Shown piece after piece: positions 23,278 through 33,753 of a stretch of 64,000 nucleotides of DNA. This DNA comes from Microbacterium terrae. GTDB taxonomy: Bacteria > Actinomycetota > Actinomycetes > Actinomycetales > Microbacteriaceae. The notes below the pieces were generated by a model. It saw only the letters and a program-made list of their open reading frames with translations. It was not told the origin of the DNA and searched no databases. A program made the translations under genes and the position numbers. The stretch is from contig NZ_JAFDSS010000001.1 in NCBI RefSeq assembly GCF_017831975.1, positions 2,108,001-2,172,000 of the forward strand. The letters are read 5' to 3'. Position 1 is the stretch's first letter. Each line of letters begins with the position of its first letter.

Positions 23278-24083
23278 CACAGCTCCTTCAACATGTGGCG
23301 CTCGAGGCGGCCGAAGACGAACACGCCCAATCCGAGGATCGCGAAGCTCATCACCGCGCCGACGACCATCACGAACGGGTCCCACTCACCGGGGAAGAAG
23401 CCGACGCGGTACATCGCGAAGATGCCGGCCAGGGGGTTGAAGGCGACGAGGGTGTCGAAGGGCGCCGGGATGTCGGACACCGAATAGATGACCGGCGAAG
23501 CATAGAAGAGCGCGCGGAGCACCAGCTTCGTGGTGCGCTCCAGGTCGTTCCAGAGCACGCAGAGCGGCGCCACGATGAGCCCGATGCCGACGAGGAGCAC
23601 CGCCTGCACGAGCACCGCCACGGGGATCAGCAGAAGGCCCCAGTTGAGCTCGGCGGGGTGCATCGAGAACGCGGCGACCACGACGAAGAGGGCGAGCACC
23701 GGCAGCGAGCAGAGGAATTCGATCCCCTTCGACAGCACGATGCGGTTCACCCAGATCGTCCGCGGGATCGCCGTCGACCGAACCAGCCGGGCATCCTTCT
23801 TGAGCGCCCGCGTGAAGTCCGACACCGAGGTGTTGAACCACACCCACGGCAGGAGCGCGGTGATGAGGAACACGATGTACGGCTCGTGCCCGACCGTGCG
23901 CTGGAAGATCTGCGTGAAGACGAACCAGTAGATCGCGCTCATCACGAGCGGATCGAGCACCGACCAGAGGTACCCGAGTGCGCTCGTCGAGTAGCGCACC
24001 TTGAGGTCGCGTGCGGACAGGAGCCACAGCGAGTGGAGGTAGCGCCGGGGGGAACCTGGAGCGCCGACGGCGGCCGATGTCAC
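23277..24083 (-). CDS. wzm: ABC exporter permease, Wzm type
   Basis: A 268-residue ABC-2 type permease with six hydrophobic segments. The N-terminal motif LLSARDLKVRYSTSALGYLWSVLDPL is the amphipathic entry helix typical of polysaccharide exporters. Partner of the adjacent ATPase (one-base overlap). GTG at 24083 has TAGACT exactly 7 bases upstream, so the mRNA is probably leaderless and a promoter lies between glf and wzm. Predicted to move lipid-linked galactan across the membrane. Confidence 0.9.
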   Translation of the reverse strand: MTSAAVGAPGSPRRYLHSLWLLSARDLKVRYSTSALGYLWSVLDPLVMSAIYWFVFTQIFQRTVGHEPYIVFLITALLPWVWFNTSVSDFTRALKKDARLVRSTAIPRTIWVNRIVLSKGIEFLCSLPVLALFVVVAAFSMHPAELNWGLLLIPVAVLVQAVLLVGIGLIVAPLCVLWNDLERTTKLVLRALFYASPVIYSVSDIPAPFDTLVAFNPLAGIFAMYRVGFFPGEWDPFVMVVGAVMSFAILGLGVFVFGRLERHMLKEL

Positions 24084-24090
24084 GATTGCG

Positions 24091-24096
24091 AGTCTA
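24091..24096 (-). promoter_or_regulatory. -10 element of wzm
   Basis: TAGACT on the minus strand, 7 bases before the GTG at 24083. It gives wzm-wzt an internal promoter in addition to read-through from glf. Confidence 0.5.
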
Positions 24097-24107
24097 GGGC
24101 CGGCAGC

Positions 24108-26332
<2,225 letters not shown>

Positions 26333-26403
26333 GCGATACCTCTCAGCCCTGGTCGACCAGGGGTGGACAGCGGGTGCGCACCGGGGCGCAGGGTCTCTGG
26401 ATT

Positions 26404-28251
26404 CTAACTCAGCCGCCGCGCGTCACCCTGGGAGGCCGGGCCGTCGAAGGTCGACCGCCACGTCTCCAGCGACGTGAGGTCTGCCGCGCGGTACGCCCGC
26501 GCGAGCTCGTCCCACCGCGCGTCGAGTTCACGGTGCAGCCGCAGGCTCTCTCGGAGCAGCCGCCGATACGCGTCGCGTCGGCGCACGTACAGGTGGGGCG
26601 CGCCCGACGACGCCATCCGCACCAGAGCGCTGTCGTGGCGGGCCAGTCGCCACCAGCGCGCCTCCCCCGCAGCCGCCTCGACCTCGGCGTGCGCGCCGCC
26701 GCGCGGCTTGCGCACCCAGAGCGCGGCGATCCGCTCCACCATGAACAGCCGCAGCCGCATGCCGGTGGGGATCTCGGTGCGCTCGATCGGGCGGGCGGCG
26801 GTGATGCCGGCCGCGGCCGGAGCGGTCTCGGGGAACTCCGCGGCCAGCGTCCGCGCGGCCGGGAGAGCTGTGCGCAGGTCGGGGTGCAGGTGCTCCGGCC
26901 CCGACAGCACGGCGCGGAGCGCGCGATGGCGCAGCGTCACGGGGTAGTACTGCATCGCGAAGAGGTGCTTGAGGTCGACGCGACGGCTGTGGGTGAGCAC
27001 ATGACCGCCGTTCGGGCGCGTGGAGTGCAGGAGCGCCGTCACGAGCCGGTTGCGCGCGTGGAAATACGCCTGCCAGTCGATCTGGTCGTCCTTCGACACC
27101 CACGACACATGCCAGAGCGCCACCCCGGGCAGCGACACGGTGGGGATGCCGGCGGCGCCGGCGCGCAGGCTGTACTCGGCGTCGTCCCACTTCAGGAACA
27201 CCGGAAGCGCAAGCCCCACCCGCTCGATCGCGGCACGCGGGATGAGACACATCCACCAGCCGTTGTAGTCGGCGTCCATCCGCTGATGCACGAGCGGGAT
27301 GTGCTCGAGTGTGGTCGCGGCGAGGTCGATCGGCATCTCGTCGTCGTGGCGGGGCCGCCACATGAACGGCTCCTCGTCGACGACCTCGGCCCAGGCGTAG
27401 AGCTTCGCGGGGTCGTTCAGGTCGAGCATGTGCCCGCCGACGATCGTGGGCTCGGTGCAGTACGCACCGAACACGATCGCGCGGCGCACCGCCTCGGGCT
27501 CGACGCGCACGTCGTCGTCCATGAACTGGACGAACGTCGCGTCGGTGGTGAGCGTCTCGGCCATGGCGCGGGCGTACCCGCCCGATCCGCCCAGATTGGG
27601 CTGCCGCACGATGGCGAGCAGGTCGCCCAGCCCATCGGCCGCCGCGTCGAACCCCGTCTCGTCGGCCACGAGACGGGTTCCCTGGTCGATCACGAAGACG
27701 CGCTCGAGGTGCGGTCGAAGCTCCTCCTCCGCCGCGAGCGCCGTGAGCGTCGCGACGCAGTAGTCGGGCTTGTCCATCGTGGTGATGCCGATCGTGGCGC
27801 GCGCAGCGCGCCGGGGCGCCGCGGCGGTCGACCATGCGGCGTCGCGCACCGTCGCGCCGGCGGGCGCCGCGCTGACCTCGAACCAGATCCAGCCGCCGTC
27901 CGTGGATTCGCCGAGGTCGACGGGCTGCGCGAGGGCGGCATCGGTCACGTCGATCTCCGCTACGGTGCGCACGGTGGCGGCTGCATCCGACCTCCGCACC
28001 GACACGCGAGCCGAACCCTCGATCCGCATCTCGAGCACGACCTCCCGCACGTCGGTGAACCGGCGCCAGTACGCCGCAGGGAACGCGTTGAAGTAGGTCG
28101 CGAACGACGCGACTCCCCCGGGTCGCACCCGGGCGGCACGGCGGCCGGCGATCTCGGCGTCACCGGAGAGGTACAGGCCGCGGACGGCGGAGTCGTCGGC
28201 GGCGGGCAGCACCACGCGCGCGAGCGTGTGCGAGGCGGTGGGCTGGGTCAT
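26404..28251 (-). CDS. GlfT2-like polymerising galactofuranosyltransferase
   Basis: A 615-residue enzyme, close to the roughly 637 residues of mycobacterial GlfT2. An N-terminal beta-sandwich (about residues 1-150) is followed by a GT-A domain with TIGITTMDKPDYCVATL, the LGGSGGYARAM segment, the metal-binding DDDV (QFMDDDVRV) and the catalytic-base region FLKWDDAEYS. A helical C-terminal domain comes last. GlfT2 builds the long alternating galactofuranan chain at the inner membrane face. ATG at 28251 follows GGAAGAGC; the open frame continues upstream over the divergent gene but is not coding there. Confidence 0.88.
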   Translation of the reverse strand: MTQPTASHTLARVVLPAADDSAVRGLYLSGDAEIAGRRAARVRPGGVASFATYFNAFPAAYWRRFTDVREVVLEMRIEGSARVSVRRSDAAATVRTVAEIDVTDAALAQPVDLGESTDGGWIWFEVSAAPAGATVRDAAWSTAAAPRRAARATIGITTMDKPDYCVATLTALAAEEELRPHLERVFVIDQGTRLVADETGFDAAADGLGDLLAIVRQPNLGGSGGYARAMAETLTTDATFVQFMDDDVRVEPEAVRRAIVFGAYCTEPTIVGGHMLDLNDPAKLYAWAEVVDEEPFMWRPRHDDEMPIDLAATTLEHIPLVHQRMDADYNGWWMCLIPRAAIERVGLALPVFLKWDDAEYSLRAGAAGIPTVSLPGVALWHVSWVSKDDQIDWQAYFHARNRLVTALLHSTRPNGGHVLTHSRRVDLKHLFAMQYYPVTLRHRALRAVLSGPEHLHPDLRTALPAARTLAAEFPETAPAAAGITAARPIERTEIPTGMRLRLFMVERIAALWVRKPRGGAHAEVEAAAGEARWWRLARHDSALVRMASSGAPHLYVRRRDAYRRLLRESLRLHRELDARWDELARAYRAADLTSLETWRSTFDGPASQGDARRLS

Positions 28252-28386
28252 CTGCTCTTCCGGTCGGCGTGGGCGACGCGCGGACTGCACGCGGGCCGCG
28301 GCCCAGTCTGCCATCCGCTGCGGAGCCCCGCCCCGCGGAGCCGAGGCCGCGGTGCGCCCGCGCCGGATCGCCCCAGGTCGGTTCGA

Positions 28387-28392
28387 TAGGAT
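28387..28392 (+). promoter_or_regulatory. -10 element upstream of the leader ORF and GT4 gene
   Basis: TAGGAT lies 7 bases before a GTG at 28400, the spacing seen for the leaderless genes in this window. It lies in the 249-bp gap between two divergent genes. Confidence 0.45.
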
Positions 28393-28399
28393 CGCGCGG

Positions 28400-28504
28400 G
28401 TGTCCGCGCCGTCGGGCAGCGGCGCGCGTGCGCCCGGGAAGGAGTCGTCCGTGGCCGAGCCATCGCATTCCGCGAGGACCGCACGAACGGCGAGTGGGCG
28501 ATGA
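28400..28504 (+). CDS. Possible leader peptide coupled to the GT4 gene
   Basis: A 34-codon open frame, rich in Ser, Ala and Arg, starts with a GTG 7 bases after a TAGGAT hexamer and ends with a TGA that overlaps the ATG of the next gene (ATGA). An internal in-frame GTG at 28451 has a strong AAGGAG Shine-Dalgarno at 28438-28443 or so and would give a 17-residue peptide with the same stop. The glycosyltransferase itself has almost no Shine-Dalgarno, so coupled translation is attractive. The peptide has no recognisable homology. Confidence 0.3.
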   Translation: MSAPSGSGARAPGKESSVAEPSHSARTARTASGR

Positions 28505-29607
28505 TCGTCGCATTCGGCACGTACGACAAGGACCGCCACCCGCGTGTGGCCATCATCATCGACGGCCTGCGAGCCCACGGGCACGACGTCGTCGAGATCA
28601 ACCACCCGCTGGGGCTGTCGACGGCCGAGCGCGTGCGGATGCTGCGTCAGCCGTGGCGACTCCCTGCCCTCGGAACCCGCATGATCTCGCGCTGGCGGGC
28701 GCTGCGACGCGACGCCAAGCGGCTGATCGCCTCGGGCGCCGATGTCTCGACCGTGGTGGTCGGCTACCTCGGCCACTTCGACGTGCTCCTCGCCCGACGC
28801 GTCTTCCGCCGGTCGACGATCGTGCTCGACCACCTGATCTTCGCGGGGGACACCGCCCAGGACCGCGGAGCGCAGGGGATCAAGGTGCGACTGCTGCAGG
28901 GACTCGACCGTCGCGCCATCGCGGCGGCCGACGTGGTGGTCGTCGACACCCCCGAGCACGCCGCGATGCTTCCGGCCTCGGCGCGCGGCGTCGTGGTTCC
29001 CGTCGGAGCGCGCGACGAATGGTTCGACGTCGCCCCGGCAGAGGGCTCGGACGTCGGTTCGCCCGCGGACGCGGCATCCGTCGTCTTCTTCGGCCTGTAC
29101 ACGCCGCTCCAGGGGGCGCCGGTGATCGCCCGCGCGCTCGCCACGGCCATCGACGGCGGTGCACCGCTCACCGCCACCCTCGTGGGCACGGGGCAGGACT
29201 GGCAGGAGGCGCGTGACGCGCTCGGCGACCGCGCCGGGGTGACCTGGATCGACTGGGTCGAGCCGGCCGCCCTCCCCGCGCTCGTCGCCCGCCACGACAT
29301 CGCCCTCGGCATCTTCGGCGCATCGGGCAAGGCCCTGCGGGTCGTACCGAACAAGGTGTACGAATCGGCGGCGGCCGGATGCGCGGTGATCACGTCCGAC
29401 ACGCCGCCGCAGCGCGCCCTGCTGGACGGCGCCGTCGTGCTCATCCCGCCCGGCGACGCAGACGCGCTGGCGGCCGAGCTGACCCGCTTCGCGGCGGACG
29501 CCTCAGCCCTGGCCTCCGCGCGCCGCGCCGCGCGCGGCCGCGCCGCGGACTTCCGAGCCGACCGCATCGTGGAGCCTCTCCTGGCGGAACTCGAGGCGAC
29601 CTCGTGA
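28501..29607 (+). CDS. Glycosyltransferase, GT4-like
   Basis: A 368-residue GT-B enzyme. The N-terminal half contains VAIIIDGLRAHGHDVVEINH. The C-terminal Rossmann domain has the donor-site pattern RVVPNKVYESAAAGCAVITSDTPPQRALL. The usual E-x7-E motif is approximated by the KVYESAAAG region. Donor and acceptor unknown. ATG at 28501 is the only start in frame after an in-frame stop at 28387. It overlaps by four bases with the following flippase-like gene (GTGA). Confidence 0.85.
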   Translation: MIVAFGTYDKDRHPRVAIIIDGLRAHGHDVVEINHPLGLSTAERVRMLRQPWRLPALGTRMISRWRALRRDAKRLIASGADVSTVVVGYLGHFDVLLARRVFRRSTIVLDHLIFAGDTAQDRGAQGIKVRLLQGLDRRAIAAADVVVVDTPEHAAMLPASARGVVVPVGARDEWFDVAPAEGSDVGSPADAASVVFFGLYTPLQGAPVIARALATAIDGGAPLTATLVGTGQDWQEARDALGDRAGVTWIDWVEPAALPALVARHDIALGIFGASGKALRVVPNKVYESAAAGCAVITSDTPPQRALLDGAVVLIPPGDADALAAELTRFAADASALASARRAARGRAADFRADRIVEPLLAELEATS

Positions 29608-30551
29608 AGCGGCTCCTGGCGGTGCTGCGCAGCCCCGCGGTGCGCTGGACGTTCCTCGCGATCGCGGGGGCGTCCATCGTATGGTTCATCTACACGAACG
29701 CTGCCGACATCGGTGAGGCGCTCGGCCGGCTCTCTCCCTGGATGCTCGTGGCCGCCGGCCTCGCGAGCGTCGTCTACGTGCTGATGACGCTCGAGGCGTG
29801 GCGACACGTGCTGCGCGATCTCGGCGCCCGGCTGACGTTCCGCTCGGCGATCCCGCTGTTCGGCGTGAGCCAGCTCGGCAAGTACATCCCCGGGGGCGTC
29901 TGGAACATCGCCGCCGCCGCGGAGCTCGGCACCGCGCACGGCATTCCGCGACGACACTCGGTCGCGGCGATGTCGCTCGCCCTGCTGGTCTCGATCATCT
30001 CGGGCACCGCGGTGGGTGCGCTGGGCTTCCTGGTCTCGCCCGCGCCGCTGTTCGCCCAGTGGGGTTGGGTGCTGTGGGTCGGCATCCCCCTGCTCGTGCT
30101 CCTCGTGCCTCCGGTGATGAACCGGCTGATCGCGTTCGCCTGGCGCCTGGCGCGTCTCGAGCCGCTCGAGACGGCGGTGTCCACGCGGGGCGTGGCACTC
30201 GTCACCGGCTGGTCGGTGCTCGCCTGGATCGTCGCCGGCGGCTCGGTCGCGATCCTCGCGATCGGCATGGGGGCACCGGCGACCTGGCTGACCCTTGCCC
30301 AGTGCGTCGGCGGCTACGCGCTCGCCTGGGTCGCGGGATTCCTGTTCGTCATCGCTCCTGCGGGCGTCGGCGTGCGCGAGGTCGTGCTCGCCGCGTGCCT
30401 CGCGGGCACCGTCGATCAGGGCGCCGTCGCCGCGATCGTGCTCCTCAGCCGCCTGCTGCTCACCGCGGTCGATCTCGGGCTCGCGGGCATCGGCGCGATC
30501 GACACCCGCATCGTCGCCCGGCGCGAGGGCAGGGACGGCGCCGGGGCCTGA
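29604..30551 (+). CDS. Flippase-like integral membrane protein (LPG synthase TM family)
   Basis: A 315-residue protein with about eight membrane helices and the motif GVSQLGKYIPGGVWNIAAAAELG. It belongs to the group of lysylphosphatidylglycerol-synthase membrane domains without the synthase domain. Members are proposed to flip lipids or lipid-linked sugars. GTG at 29604 overlaps the upstream stop codon, linking it to the GT4 enzyme; a role in moving that enzyme's lipid product is a reasonable inference. Confidence 0.85.
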   Translation: MKRLLAVLRSPAVRWTFLAIAGASIVWFIYTNAADIGEALGRLSPWMLVAAGLASVVYVLMTLEAWRHVLRDLGARLTFRSAIPLFGVSQLGKYIPGGVWNIAAAAELGTAHGIPRRHSVAAMSLALLVSIISGTAVGALGFLVSPAPLFAQWGWVLWVGIPLLVLLVPPVMNRLIAFAWRLARLEPLETAVSTRGVALVTGWSVLAWIVAGGSVAILAIGMGAPATWLTLAQCVGGYALAWVAGFLFVIAPAGVGVREVVLAACLAGTVDQGAVAAIVLLSRLLLTAVDLGLAGIGAIDTRIVARREGRDGAGA

Positions 30552-30567
30552 CCGCCCCTGCGGGCGG
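30552..30567. terminator. Small GC hairpin between convergent genes
   Basis: CCGCCC-CTGC-GGGCGG directly follows the flippase-like gene and lies 33 bases beyond the stop of the convergent YfhO-like gene. No T-run. Confidence 0.45.
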
Positions 30568-30599
30568 CGGCACCGTTCGCGGTCAGCGCGGCGCCGCGC

Positions 30600-33599
30600 T
30601 CACCTCGGGGTGACGGCCTCGGGGCGTTCCGCGTCGCCCGCAGTGCCCGCGTCGTCGGCGCGCTCTGGGTCGTCGGTGCGCTCCGCGTCGCCCTCGGCGT
30701 CGGTGCGCTCCGCGTCGCCCTCGGCGTCGGTGCGCTCCGCGTCGCCGTGGTCATCCGCGCGGCGACGGCGCAGACCGGTGACGATCACCACCCCGGCGAC
30801 GACGACCAGCGACAGTCCGCTGACCGCGGCACCGGCGACCACGCCGACCCCGGTGTAGGTGAACGCGACCTCGTGCGTTCCGGCCGGCACGTACACGGCG
30901 CTCATGGCGTGATCGGCCTCGACGATCTCGGCGGGTTCGCCGTCGACCGTCACCCGCCAGCCGCGATGCATCCAGTCGGCCACGACGAGGTGGCCGCCCG
31001 TCTCGGCATCCACCGTCACGTCGATCGCGTCTCCGGTGTCGGCCGTCACCTCGAGCTCAGCGTCTCCGCCGTCGCCGGCGCCCGCCCCGTCGGCGGAGAG
31101 GACCACGGTGTCTCGGTCGAGCGCGGGGTCGGCGAGCAGGGCCAGCCGGGCCTGCGCGTCCTCCTCCACGACACTCGAGCCGGCCCAGCGGATGCGGGGC
31201 AAGGCGCTCTCGCGCGTCCACACGGTGCCGTGCGAGTCGGCGTAGACCATCTGCAGGCCGTCGTCGGTCGGAACGGTGACGCCGACATCGACCGCACCCG
31301 AGGAATCCGCCGCGAGACCGACCGGCACCGAGGCGGTCAGGCGCAGCGTCAGGTCGCCGCTCGGCAGATCCTCTCCGGCGACGGCGAACGTCAGAGGTCC
31401 GGGGTTGAGGTGGCTGCGCGCAGCCTCGCCGGTCGCGACGACCGCGCCCGCGGCGTCGACGACCTCGGCGGTGACCGTGAGCCCCTCGGTCTGCGGCGGC
31501 ACGGCGTCGACGACCGTGATGGTGACGGCACGGATGCCGGGCGCGCTGAGCGGCACCTCGATGGCGGTGCCGGCGGCGACCTGAACCGTCCCGCCACCGG
31601 CGGCCGGGGCGGCCCACGCACCGCCCGACGGGGTCTGGATCTCGCCGGGCACGATCGTGTCGAACGACGTCGTCCAGGCCGCCGCCCCGAGGCGGTCGAG
31701 CAGGGCGGTCTGCGCCGCTGTCTCTGTGCCCGGGAAGGTGAGCGTCGGGTTGGTCGGCGACTGACCCGCGCCGAACGCGCCGAGCTGGAGCGCTTCGAGG
31801 TACTCGCGCCAGGTGGTCGGCTGGAACGAGTGGGCGGTCGCGGAGCGCACGCCGTACGCGGCGGCGGTCGACCCCATGAACGAGCCCGACGTCAGCACGC
31901 GGTCGGCGCCGATCTCATCGTCGATCCGGTCGATGAGCGCGAGTTCGGGGTAGAAGTCGTCGACGTCATTGAGAGGCCAGTAGTTCGACACCGAAGTGCT
32001 CATCTGCAGCGCCGCGAGCAGCGCGACGCCGGCGAACGCCGCCGTCCGCACCGCGCGACGCCGGAACCAGACGACCGCCACGCCCGCGAGGGCGATGATC
32101 AGCAGCGCCGGCACGGCGTCGAGCGCGAGGGTGCGCGTGGAGAGGTCGGGGTAGAGCCACCAGATCAGCACGGTCAGCGCGCCGAACCCGAGGAGGGCGA
32201 CCGCGGTGATGACCAGCAGACGCTTGCGTGTCGCCTCGGCCGCGGTGAAGATCCGCTCCACGCCGATCGCCGCGAGGGCGCACGCGAAGAGGCACACGAT
32301 GTCGCGGAGACGCCCGGAGTTGTTGCCGCTGAAGACCGGCAGCCCCGAGAGCCAGGCGGTCCACCATCCCTGGTACCAGACGACCGCCGCGGCGAGGAGC
32401 GCTCCGACGGCGAGGAAGGGCACGACAGCCTTGGCCTGGTGAGCGAGTCGCGGGGTCAGCACCGCGACCGCCGCGAAGAACACGGCGCCCATGCCGAGGA
32501 AGGCGTAGGCCTCGATCGGGTTGGTGTCGGGCCCGTAACCCAGGTCGAACAGCGACCCGGGGAAGAACATCGACATGAACGAGCTCAGCGGCTGCTGCGA
32601 GAAGAACTGGCCGCTGCGCACCGAGAGGTCGGTGTCGGCGAGCCCGAACGCGAGCGGCAGCACCTGCACCGCCGAGAGCGCGACACCGAGGATCACCGCG
32701 CCCACGCCCGCGGCGAAGAGCTTGAATCCGGCGACGCCGGGGTGTGCGGCGCGATCGGCGATCAGACGCACGATGAAGTAGAGGCCACCGGCGTACAGCG
32801 CATGGCCCGCGGCCGCAGGGAAGCCGCCGAGGAGCAGCAATGCCACGACGACGGCGATCGGCAGAGCCGATCTGAGGGTCTTGCGGGCGATGAAGCGCTC
32901 GATCGCCCAGAACAGCGCCGGCATCATCGCGGCCACCGAGGCCTGCGCCGACCACGTCGCCCAGCCCACGAAGAAGCCCGAGCCGCAGTAGAAGACACCG
33001 GCGAGGAGGCTGGCGGGGCGACCCAGACCGATGCGCCGCATCCACAGGTACATGCCGCCCATGGCGAGCGCAATCTCGACGAGCTTGACGAACCCGGTCG
33101 CGTACACCGTGGGGAGCGCGAGGAACCAGATCGTCGACAGCGTCAGCGTCGGCGTGTTGGTGCTCGCGAGCAGCTCCGTGCCGGGACCGGCGAGACTCGA
33201 CCACAGCGCCCAGTCGCCCTCCGCGAGACGCTCGCGGATCTGGATGTACGACGGGATCAGCGAGTCGATGCTGTCGCCGAGGAACGGGTTCATGACCGGC
33301 GCCTTCGGGCCGCCGTTCCACCACGGCGCCACCGACATCAGCCGGTCCATCGCCGAGAAGGTCTTCGCGCCCACGAGCGCCGGACCGAGGTGGACCGTCA
33401 GGACCGCGATCAGTCCGGCCAGCACCGCGGCGATGCCGATCGCCTCGGGGCGGCGCCACCAGCGGCGGCGCACGGCGGCGTCGGGACCGTCGGGCGGCAC
33501 GCCCGGCGTCGACGGCTCGGTCGCGTCGGTCGCGCCGTCGGAGTCAGGGGTCGGATGCCCCGGCGCGGTCGCGCTCGATTTCTGCGTGGCCTGCGGCAC
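30600..33599 (-). CDS. YfhO-family large membrane protein
   Basis: A 999-residue protein with about 12-14 membrane helices, a large extracytoplasmic beta-rich domain (about residues 560-880), a final helix (VVAGAAVSGLSLVVVAGVVIVTGL) and an acidic tail with 9-residue repeats. The start region (DSIDSLIPSYIQIRERLAEGDWALWSS) matches bacterial YfhO proteins, thought to transfer sugars from polyprenyl carriers to wall polymers. The GTG at 33599 was chosen because GGGAGGAC precedes it; an ATG 10 codons upstream lacks that. A TAGACT hexamer lies about 55 bases upstream. Confidence 0.83.
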   Translation of the reverse strand: MPQATQKSSATAPGHPTPDSDGATDATEPSTPGVPPDGPDAAVRRRWWRRPEAIGIAAVLAGLIAVLTVHLGPALVGAKTFSAMDRLMSVAPWWNGGPKAPVMNPFLGDSIDSLIPSYIQIRERLAEGDWALWSSLAGPGTELLASTNTPTLTLSTIWFLALPTVYATGFVKLVEIALAMGGMYLWMRRIGLGRPASLLAGVFYCGSGFFVGWATWSAQASVAAMMPALFWAIERFIARKTLRSALPIAVVVALLLLGGFPAAAGHALYAGGLYFIVRLIADRAAHPGVAGFKLFAAGVGAVILGVALSAVQVLPLAFGLADTDLSVRSGQFFSQQPLSSFMSMFFPGSLFDLGYGPDTNPIEAYAFLGMGAVFFAAVAVLTPRLAHQAKAVVPFLAVGALLAAAVVWYQGWWTAWLSGLPVFSGNNSGRLRDIVCLFACALAAIGVERIFTAAEATRKRLLVITAVALLGFGALTVLIWWLYPDLSTRTLALDAVPALLIIALAGVAVVWFRRRAVRTAAFAGVALLAALQMSTSVSNYWPLNDVDDFYPELALIDRIDDEIGADRVLTSGSFMGSTAAAYGVRSATAHSFQPTTWREYLEALQLGAFGAGQSPTNPTLTFPGTETAAQTALLDRLGAAAWTTSFDTIVPGEIQTPSGGAWAAPAAGGGTVQVAAGTAIEVPLSAPGIRAVTITVVDAVPPQTEGLTVTAEVVDAAGAVVATGEAARSHLNPGPLTFAVAGEDLPSGDLTLRLTASVPVGLAADSSGAVDVGVTVPTDDGLQMVYADSHGTVWTRESALPRIRWAGSSVVEEDAQARLALLADPALDRDTVVLSADGAGAGDGGDAELEVTADTGDAIDVTVDAETGGHLVVADWMHRGWRVTVDGEPAEIVEADHAMSAVYVPAGTHEVAFTYTGVGVVAGAAVSGLSLVVVAGVVIVTGLRRRRADDHGDAERTDAEGDAERTDAEGDAERTDDPERADDAGTAGDAERPEAVTPR
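30671..30750 (-). repeat. 27-bp tandem repeat in the YfhO-like gene tail
   Basis: Three near-identical 27-bp units, the last slightly truncated and diverged, encode a repeating nine-residue acidic unit containing TDAEGDAER in the cytoplasmic tail. In-frame unit length means copy number can change without a frameshift. Confidence 0.85.
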
Positions 33600-33653
33600 G
33601 TCGTCCTCCCGCTCGGACCACGCGCGCAACGCCGTGGCTCACTACCGACCGCA

Positions 33654-33659
33654 AGTCTA
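33654..33659 (-). promoter_or_regulatory. Candidate -10 of the YfhO-like gene
   Basis: TAGACT on the minus strand about 55 bases before the GTG at 33599, leaving a leader of about 48 bases that carries the Shine-Dalgarno. No clear -35. Confidence 0.35.
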
Positions 33660-33707
33660 CCGAGGGCCTCCCCCGGCGCGACGCAGGAGCGGCAGAGACG
33701 CGGCGGG

Positions 33708-33713
33708 TAGGAT
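33708..33713 (+). promoter_or_regulatory. Candidate -10 of the GT4 gene at 33754
   Basis: TAGGAT on the plus strand, about 40 bases before the start codon. It lies in the divergent gap shared with the YfhO-like gene. Confidence 0.35.
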
Positions 33714-33753
33714 CCTCGGGACCGACCGGCGGCCGTGAGCCGCCCCGTGAGAG

